From assembly GCF_018139145.2 (NCBI RefSeq), contig NC_059471.1:211315494-211379493 (forward strand): a stretch of 64,000 bases of DNA. Direction: 5' to 3'. Positions 57,341 through 64,000 of the stretch are shown piece after piece. This stretch comes from Gymnogyps californianus (lineage: Eukaryota > Chordata > Aves > Accipitriformes > Cathartidae). The notes under the pieces were generated by a model. The model had not been told where the DNA came from and searched no databases. It saw only the letters and a list, made by a program, of their open reading frames with translations. Made by a program: the position numbers and the translations under genes. The first letter of the stretch is position 1. Every line of letters begins with the position of its first letter.

Positions 57341-59029
57341 GTGCTCCTCCCGCCGCTGTGTGGGGTTTGCTGCGCTTGGTAGCAGGGCAACCCGTAAGCA
57401 AGGGGCAGCGGGTATGAAGCCGGGGGCTGCTGCTCCCTTCCAGCGGGAGATTTTGGGTTCGGGTGGGTGTTTTTGAGGATGTGTTTCCCCTCTGCTCCTA
57501 GCGGTATTTTTTTTTTTTTCCTTTCCTCTGTTTTGGCACCTTCTGACCCCCGGGGCTGCGCAGCTCCTGTGCCCCAGCTGCGGTGCCGGCAACCCCTGTG
57601 CTTGAAAGGGGGGTTGCCTTGTCCCCGCGTTGCGCTTGGAGCCTGGAGATGGGCGCCAGATTTTGTACTCGCATGCTTCCTTGTAAATAAATATTCAGTA
57701 CTGCAACGGAAAGGAATGGCACGGTACCAAAGGTTTACCGGCAGTCTGGATGAAAGCCCATCAGTCTTTTTGGCACAGGAGTCTTTTTTTTCTTACTTCA
57801 GAAACCTAACGTGGGAGAGAGTGAGTGCAAGTCACTGCGCTGCATCTAATCAGTGCATTCGGCACCCCTTGCTCGTTTGCATTAGTGGATGGTTACTGCA
57901 GACAGTGACCGGTGTGTATATTGCTCTGTAAGTTGTTCTCACTAAAAGTAATGTCCCACTTCCAAGGTAAGTATGAATACAACTGATGGAAACCAGCTCT
58001 CTTCCCAGACTGATTTGATGTGCTGCTGGTAGTAGCGTGTTTTGCTGATCGCTCAGCTGTGATCCTGTTTCACCTGTTTCCCGTGCCTATCTGTGTCTAA
58101 TATATGTACTTTTATTAGAGGAATTTTGCATGCAGTTTCTGTACCTATTTGCCTTGATACAAACACGGTCACACCATTACAACAGTGCCTGTCTCCATAG
58201 GTGCGTTCTGTTAAAGCAAAAACTGAGTAGGGCAGCTCGTACCATTGTGCAGCTCCAGGTCAGCAGAGCCTTGAAGCATCTGCTTAATATTAAGCATGTA
58301 AATAGTCGCATGAAATCTAGCAGAGCAAATCCCCAAAGTTGAGAGTACGCTGGGAGATCTTCCAGCAGTGGGAGCTGGGGGTGGTGTACTCCTTCCCTCA
58401 GTGAGCCTTCGGCAGCGGGCGAGGCGTCAGAAACGCGTGCTGCAAGCAACCAGCAGCGAAAAGCCCCTAGACGCCCAGGCTGGCCGTTTCCTGGAAGCAA
58501 CAATTGCAAGGAAAAGAAAGCAAATAGCTCTGGGACGTTAAAATCATGATGATATTTGCGACTCAGTGTCATGCGTAAAATGTGACCAAACAGAGGAACC
58601 TCTCTCGTTTGTATTTAGTTGATAGGAATTACTGACACAGAAGAGCTTCCGTTTTTTATTCCATTGCGCTGTTTCTGTGAATCAACACCAGGAGGACAGT
58701 ACCCTGTCCCAGGTTGTCAGCCTGGTACTACAAGGGAATTCGGTTGGTTGATTTTCATATCCAGAGAGTACCACTGTCCAGGTCAAAATGGTACGCTGGC
58801 TGTAAAGCAGCAAGGCACGTTGCAGTGGCGTGGTGGGAACACAGCTCGGGTTGTAGTCTCCCGGCCAAGTGGAATGGACTCCTGCGAGGAGTTGTTCGGC
58901 GTGTGGAGGCAGAGGAGTAGCCGACACAATGCTGTCTCCGCATTCCTCTCCTTTTAGCCAAACCAGAGCCTGAGTCAGCGAAGCCACACTCGCAGGAGAG
59001 CAAGCACGGCTCCGTGGTTGTGGCCAGGG

Positions 59030-59165
59030 CTGGGCAGCACGATGTATGTTTTTAAGCCCTGCCTCTGCCTGTGGCTTCCTGTCCCAAACAAGCCATTTAA
59101 CCTCTCTTCATTGTAGTTACTTATCCCATAAAGGAGGGAAATGATACATTTTAGGGGGTATCAAC
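59030..59165 (+). repeat. MIR-type SINE fragment
   Basis: AGCCCTGCCTCTGCCTGTGG, CCAAACAAGCCATTTAACCT and CTCTTCATTGTAGTTACTTA, then CCCATAAAGGAGGGAAATGA, follow the MIR order 'ctctgccactt...caagtcacttaacctctct...cctcatctgtaaaatgggga'. Ends are approximate. Confidence 0.55.
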
Positions 59166-60824
59166 ACGGTTAATTCCATAGCGCATGTGGCATGCACGGA
59201 GGCAAGTCATGGAAAACACACCTATGGGCCATCTCTCGCAGGTCCCCAAAAGACAGCTGTGAAAAGCAAGTCCATGGTTCTGACCAGCTAAGTCTGCAGA
59301 CTTTCTAACAGGGTCTGCAGTTTTGATGGGAAACATGTACAGATCCCCCCCCAAAAAAATTGGAAATCACTGCTTTTAAGATGAGAAGATGAATGGCTTG
59401 CAGAGTATGTTTCTGAGACTTCAAAACAAGTAACTGCATTTGAACTGAATAGGATGACACCAGAATTAAGGCATGTTTGAGTGCCTTAATGCCTTACAGC
59501 CTTATATGCCAATGTGCTGCAGTGGTTTGTGTCCCTTAAATCAACATAAAGCATCCAGAGTTGGATCCCCTCTCCAGCCTCAACTTCAAGTGTACCTCCC
59601 AGCACAGCCTTCGTTCCCTGTCCAGTGACAGGGATGAGGCAGCCCAGCACCCATCCTCATTAGGACCATCAGCCGCTCTCCTGTTGCATCTGTGGAGAGT
59701 TTTCTCACAAGAACAATACTCATAACGGGACAAGGTCTTTTGCTCCAGTCGCATGGAAAGGACTCAGCGCAGGGTAACACGGAAACATGAGATCCCAGTT
59801 GTCTCAGACCTTGTTTGCACTGGCCGCGGCTGTTCTCAGAGAAGTTTCACTGCAATTTGTAGCTTCACGATTTGACTTTAACACGTTTTGCAGCACTAAA
59901 AAGGCCCTGACACAAGAGCTGTCAGCCCTCTCCCAGGCTGAACCTGGCCAGCAGTTCCCATTTTGCTGCAGAGTTTTGCTTTTCTTTCATTCTTGGCTCT
60001 ATCACAGCTTTCTTTGGCCATGTGCCTCCCCTCCCCACATTCACCTCCAATTTTGGACAAGGCAGTAGCCCACAGGCACCAGAGGAGAGGTAGCCAGTGC
60101 AGGTGCAGGAGGGGAACCACTGCCTTAGCAGGCTTGAGGACTTCTGAGTGCTGGTAGAAGAGTCGACCGTCCCTTGCACTGCACAGTAGAGCTCCTGGGC
60201 TGTCTTGCAGTGTCACCTCCACATCTGCATCGCACAGAGTGCCTGCCGGCTATGGACTGTGGCAGCCCCTCCATAGCACGCCCTGCTCCCCAGGCTGTCT
60301 CTTGCACTGGCCCCTTTTCACCATCCACATCCCTACCCGAAAGGCTATAACAAAAGTGTCACGTTTCTGAGCTAGCCTCTGTACCCGTGCTGACATTCAT
60401 TTCATAACCGTACTCCACCACAAGGCTCTTAACAGACTAGAGAGGAGGACCTCATTTATTTGGGGCTCTGCAGATCAGTGGCTTGGTTTACTCCAGCCAG
60501 TGCTACATCCCTGCAGTGGGAGGAGTTGTGCAGACCAGGATGCTGCGAGCCTGGGTGTGCTGGTGTGCCGGTGTCAGGGGCTCTGCTGGTGGAGAGTTGA
60601 GAGGTGGGGAGGAATAATCAAGCAGTTTTGTACAGCTGTGAAAGCATGGGGAAACCTAACCTGTGTTTTTTGCTAATATTTGAGGACAATTGGGAGTCCC
60701 AGAGAGGAAACGTTTAGCTCTTATTTTTCCTGGTTTTATATTCACTCAGCTAATCTCTGAGTAACATTCTCTCCAGGGCACTAGGCAGCCCTCTCTGAGC
60801 CTCACAACTCCCCTTTCTCGTACC

Positions 60825-60905
60825 GCGTGGCAAGTCCTGTTTACAAGTGGGGAAATCAAGGTACCTGAAGAGTTTCCCCCACATTCCCTAAAGCAGCCAT
60901 TGATC
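60825..60905 (-). repeat. Possible antisense MIR-like remnant
   Basis: TTTACAAGTGGGGAAATCAA and GGTACCTGAAGAGTTTCCCC resemble the reverse MIR block 'ttttacagatggggaaactgaggcacagagag'. It is short and diverged. Confidence 0.35.
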
Positions 60906-61358
60906 CTGTGGATCTTTAGTTGTCACCTGGGTCCTAATATTTGAGAGCCACCGTCAAAAGCCAGAGGTAGTGGAGGGTGTGAGGACTTGGCCTCAGGTGT
61001 CTCAGCATGTGATGAGACACAGAGGATTCACACATGCTTTGGCATTGGTGACTCCCCTGGGACACGTAGCAGGTCAGCATCACCTCAGCCAAACCCAGGA
61101 ATACAGTCTGGACTGGACAAACTGGATGATCTTTACTGTTAGTCCTCTCGAGCTTGCTAACTTGAGGAGTTATGTAAAGTAATTGCTCTCCTGGCTTGAT
61201 TAGCTATTGCTGTTCTCTAAGCATTTTCTCCCATTAGCACAAGGGTGTGCGCAGTAAATACGGCAGCTTTTGCTATGAGGTCTGTGATAGGTTCTGCCAC
61301 AGAAAACAATCCGAGGAAGCTTTGGTGTAACCCCAGTTCATTCTTTTCTCCTCTCCAG

Positions 61359-61497
61359 GGCATCTGTGACCAGGAGGACTTTTGGGCATAGTGGCATCGC
61401 TGTGCATACGTGGTACGCCTGTCCAGCACTAATAAAGTCTATCTGGGCTATGGCCATTAGTCAACATCAGTTCTACCTGGACAGAAAGCAAAGCAAG
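61359..61497 (+). CDS. FRMD4A: FRMD4A window exon 10: end of FERM F3 lobe
   Basis: This 139-nt exon, the longest in the window, starts with G, completing Arg AG|G. It encodes 46 residues beginning ASVTRRTFGHSGIAVHTWYA, passing through CPALIKSIWAMAISQHQFYL and ending DRKQSK in phase 0. The acceptor is CTCCTCTCCAG and the donor is GTAAGC. IKSIWAMAISQHQFYL is the C-terminal helix of the F3 lobe, which caps the PH-like fold; the FERM domain ends about here. The recalled next residues, SKIHAARS, were not found before the window ends. Confidence 0.96.
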
Positions 61498-64000
61498 GTA
61501 AGCATGTTGGAGGTGGGAAGTGCGTGTTGCGGTGGGTGAGTCCTTCTCGCTCCCCACAGTCCCAGCAAGGTCAAGTCCAGATGGTGGCTCCTTTCCTGCC
61601 CTCCCTTTCCACCTGAGATCAAAAAAAGGCAAATTGACTCAAAATATCTGCTGGCTTTGGCCAGACTGAGGGAATTTGTATCAAATTCATGTCTATGGGA
61701 GTGAGGATTGAGGGAAAGGTTGTACTGAACTGTGGCCAAATTGGAGGAGCCAAAGTTTGCAAGCAGATAGAGTTGTGTCCCTGTCTGGATGGTTTCCACA
61801 TGTCTTCTGGTTCTTGAACTCTGTCATAAAGTTAGGGCAGCTTCCAGTAACTGAGTTCAAAGTAGCTTCACGCTCTACACCTGTTTCTGAATCCTTCTTG
61901 CTGTCCCTTGCTTTTTACTATCGCATTTTCCTAGAAATGAGGGGTAGGGATATTATTTCTCTCTCCACACAGAATCTCACAACAGAAGGAGGCGGGCAGG
62001 ATGCTGACAGCCTGGCCTTAGAAGGAACTGTCTTGATCTGGTGCTGCACAAAGGGCTGCTCAATACACAAAAGAAACCACCTTGAAACCAGAGGAGTGTG
62101 TGTTCTCCCTCTAATTCCTTTCATCAACAGTAATTTTAGGCATACCCAGAGCAGCAGGAGATTGCTTTGATCACTTTGAGATCACTTTGAGACAGAAGAG
62201 AGACTTCTCATGTAGACGCCCCTCTCCATATGAGCACGCTCATGTAAAACTTTACAGAGAAGATGATAGAGTCTGTATTGAGTGGGTACCTTCTTATACA
62301 GCTGCCTGCATTGCCCCCCATCTCTGGTGAGATGGCAGGAATGTGCAGGGTGATACTCCTCCAAATGGCTGAAACAATCTTAACATCTTGCTATTGCTGA
62401 AAGCACTGCCCGCATTTTCAGGCAGGGGCTGCTCCCTCCCTTGCACAGGCCCTGGCCCTATCGGGTCCCTTCATGAGCCAGTTCAGCCCACTAAACTGGC
62501 AGAAAACTATTTATTTTTCCTGTTTTTCTTTGCTGCATTATTTTTCTGCCGGTTAAATGAATTGAATTGGCTTGCTGAAATTATGTGAAGGGCCATCAGT
62601 GTGCTATTAGTCCAGCTCACTCTAAACCTTTCTGGCATTGTTTTTCCCATCATGATCTCTGTGACTTTATTGTAGAGTGGGTAGGACTTTCAGATGCCTT
62701 GGACAGAACACATGGTTACACTCACTTTGGCCGTGTCCCATCTAATGCAAAAAAACACGATTCATCTTAGTTGCTGTAAACTGTATTGGATTTAGAGGTG
62801 TAGCTAACTTCCCACCCCTGCCTAAGTGCCAACTGTGAATATGGACAAAACTGCATGCTCACTCGCTACCAGGTAACGCTTTCCTGTCCCCCTCTTCTGC
62901 TCAGCACCACCAGGGCAATGCATAGCCCCCTCTGTTTTGCTCTCAACAAAAGCAACTCAGCAAACAAACAGAAGTTTATTTTTTTTACTTTTAGCCAGAT
63001 GGATTTGCTGATCTAGCTGCAAGGTATTTAGGTCACAAGCAACCAACAAACAAAAGGAGATTCCCTCCTCCTCCTCCCATTTCTTTGGTAAGAAACTGGG
63101 TCTCTTAAATGCCCAAGACTTCCCTTCAGTGACTTCTTTTGTTGTTGGCAGATTGTGTTTCAATCTGATCTCCCCTCTCTCACACTCCTACAGACAGCAC
63201 CACCCCACCAGTCCTCGTTTGTCAACCTGTCACGTCTATGACCATGTCAGTGTGCTTTGTCACAGTAATCCCAGTGGTCATGCTGAGGCTTTGAAGTTAA
63301 GGCATACAAATATTTTTGTCCCTTTCTCTTAAGGGAGCTGGTATTTTAGTCTGTTGTCCTCGTCTTTGACGTGGCACTGTCAAGACTGATAGATCCATCA
63401 ATTTTAATTGATCTGTTCAGTTCATCCTGCTGGTCACTTCAGGACACTGTATTCATGTGCGCTTCACTTCTGAAAACCGGTAAAATATATTCCAGAGTGG
63501 GGCTATGTGAAATGTCTTCATTTCAGCTCTCAAGGGCTTAGACAAACATTTATTTGAGTTTCAGGTCACATGGGTTTGTATCCCCTTAAATCTCAGCCCC
63601 CACTTCAGTTGAGTCCCCAACTTCAAAGCAAAACTTAGATATTCCTTCCTTTCATGTCCAATCTTGGCATTTCATATCGTTTTGACAAAAGAAAGAAAAA
63701 TAAAAACAAACTTAGAAGAAAAAGCCTGCTGGAGCTCACTGCAGCTGAGCCTTGACTCCAGTGATGTAGATTAGATAGCAGGAGATATGACATAGTGATA
63801 AAGCAAGCTTGAACTCTGTGCTCCTCACATAACTGGGCACCAGTTGGATCTGGACCTTCTGCACGGCTCCACTGGAGAACCCCTTTCACATGATTTTAAA
63901 AAGAAATAAAATCAGCTTTGCCTGGATTTTGACCCTTTTGCAAGGAAGTGAGGACCCAGCCTTCTTTGCAGCCTCACTCCGCGTTGGACTCCTGCCAGCT
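61498..64000 (+). other. FRMD4A: Intron (5' part) downstream of last exon in window
   Basis: Phase 0. The remaining 2.5 kb show no exon continuing the frame with Ser-Lys-Ile-His, no clear repeat and no RNA gene. Short A or T runs occur near 62973-62980 and 63690-63720. Nothing else was seen. Confidence 0.75.

Larger units (their letters stand above)
56880..57360. promoter_or_regulatory. CpG island overlapping window exon 9
   Basis: Starting about 265 bp before the exon and reaching past it, the sequence is strongly GC-rich with many CpG dinucleotides, GC-box-like GGGCGGG words and a GGAGC repeat at about 57031-57048. The coding exon and both its splice sites lie inside. CpG islands usually mark promoters, but GC-rich intragenic islands in birds can be exonic or repeat-driven. 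An alternative start giving a product that begins within the F3 lobe is possible. No TATA box or clear initiator was seen. Frames of 176, 209 and 233 codons here are GC-composition artefacts. Confidence 0.55.
57222..61358 (+). other. FRMD4A: Intron of about 4.1 kb
   Basis: This phase 2 intron begins in the CpG island with a GC-rich minisatellite (57228-57340), carries a T run near 57506-57519, an MIR-type fragment near 59030-59165 and a weaker antisense one near 60825-60905. No exon other than its flanks was recognised. It ends at TTCTTTTCTCCTCTCCAG. Confidence 0.78.
1..64000 (+). other. FRMD4A: Central part of the FRMD4A gene (FERM-domain scaffold), partial at both ends
   Basis: All ten recognised exons lie on the + strand, in protein order and with compatible codon phases, so the whole window is treated as one transcription unit. 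The joined product is 256 residues plus one leading split-codon base, and it is open throughout. Its sequence follows FRMD4A rather than the paralogue FRMD4B: for example NWLQLDRRVLEHDFPKKSGP in the first exon and ASVTRRTFGHSGIAVHTWYA in the last, where recalled FRMD4B differs at several positions. In mammals FRMD4A is a cytoplasmic and junctional scaffold that links Par-3 with the Arf6 exchange factor cytohesin during epithelial polarisation. The upstream exon ending in the recalled 'FTDET' and the downstream exon beginning 'SKIHAARS' were searched for by eye and not found, so the gene continues on both sides. Confidence 0.93.

Noticed and set aside
56689..57390. Minus-strand frame of 233 codons and overlapping + frames of 209 and 176 codons
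   Set aside because: They overlap the real exon 9 in a CpG island, where stop codons are rare. The proteins are Arg/Pro/Ala/Gly-rich or built from the minisatellite and resemble no family.
1..64000. A second gene, CRISPR array, operon, tRNA or new genetic system
   Set aside because: The window reads as introns and exons of one vertebrate gene. No prokaryotic-style gene spacing, direct-repeat array or RNA-gene structure was seen on either strand.
61498..64000. Next FRMD4A exon (recalled SKIHAARSLSEIA)
   Set aside because: No matching codons with an acceptor were found before the end of the window; it must lie downstream.

Overview
The window is a piece of vertebrate nuclear genome, most likely from a bird. 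It lies entirely inside one large, intron-rich gene read on the + strand, FRMD4A (FERM domain containing 4A). Ten coding exons were found, each by translation and each with an AG acceptor, a GT donor and matching codon phases. Joined in order they give 769 coding bases: one base that finishes a split codon, then 256 codons in one open frame. They encode the end of the ubiquitin-like F1 lobe, the whole F2 lobe and the PH-like F3 lobe of the FERM domain. The recalled human protein reaches about residue 69 before this segment begins. The 5' end of the gene and the long C-terminal part, including the cytohesin-binding coiled coil, lie outside the window.

Avian assignment. A CR1 LINE fragment at about 51600-51880 closely resembles the 3' part of avian CR1 elements. 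Old MIR-type SINE fragments and other decayed amniote repeats are scattered through the introns. Dense mammalian-type repeats (Alu, B1, recent L1) were not recognised. A crocodilian or turtle source cannot be fully excluded by eye.

Layout. 1-3421 is intron. Exons lie at 3422-3514, 17467-17551, 21834-21890, 24389-24411 (a 23-nt microexon), 32168-32251, 39579-39644, 39858-39915, 41713-41799, 57145-57221 and 61359-61497. 61498-64000 is the start of the next intron. Introns run from 213 bp to about 15.3 kb. The exon at 57145-57221 sits inside a CpG island followed by a GC-rich minisatellite. A second, small CpG-rich patch at 17850-17990 carries a YY1-like site and is followed by a GT-rich tract.

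I see no second protein-coding gene, RNA gene, CRISPR array or complete mobile element. Most open reading frames of 60-230 codons are chance frames in introns. The best leads are regulatory: two CpG-rich patches that could be internal promoters, a TATA-containing promoter-like stretch at 55800-56000, a cluster of CRE-like octamers at 37634-37915, two homeodomain/forkhead-rich stretches that may be conserved enhancers, and a perfect 28-bp hairpin at 425-452. All are inferences from base patterns. I found no convincing evidence for a new biological system.
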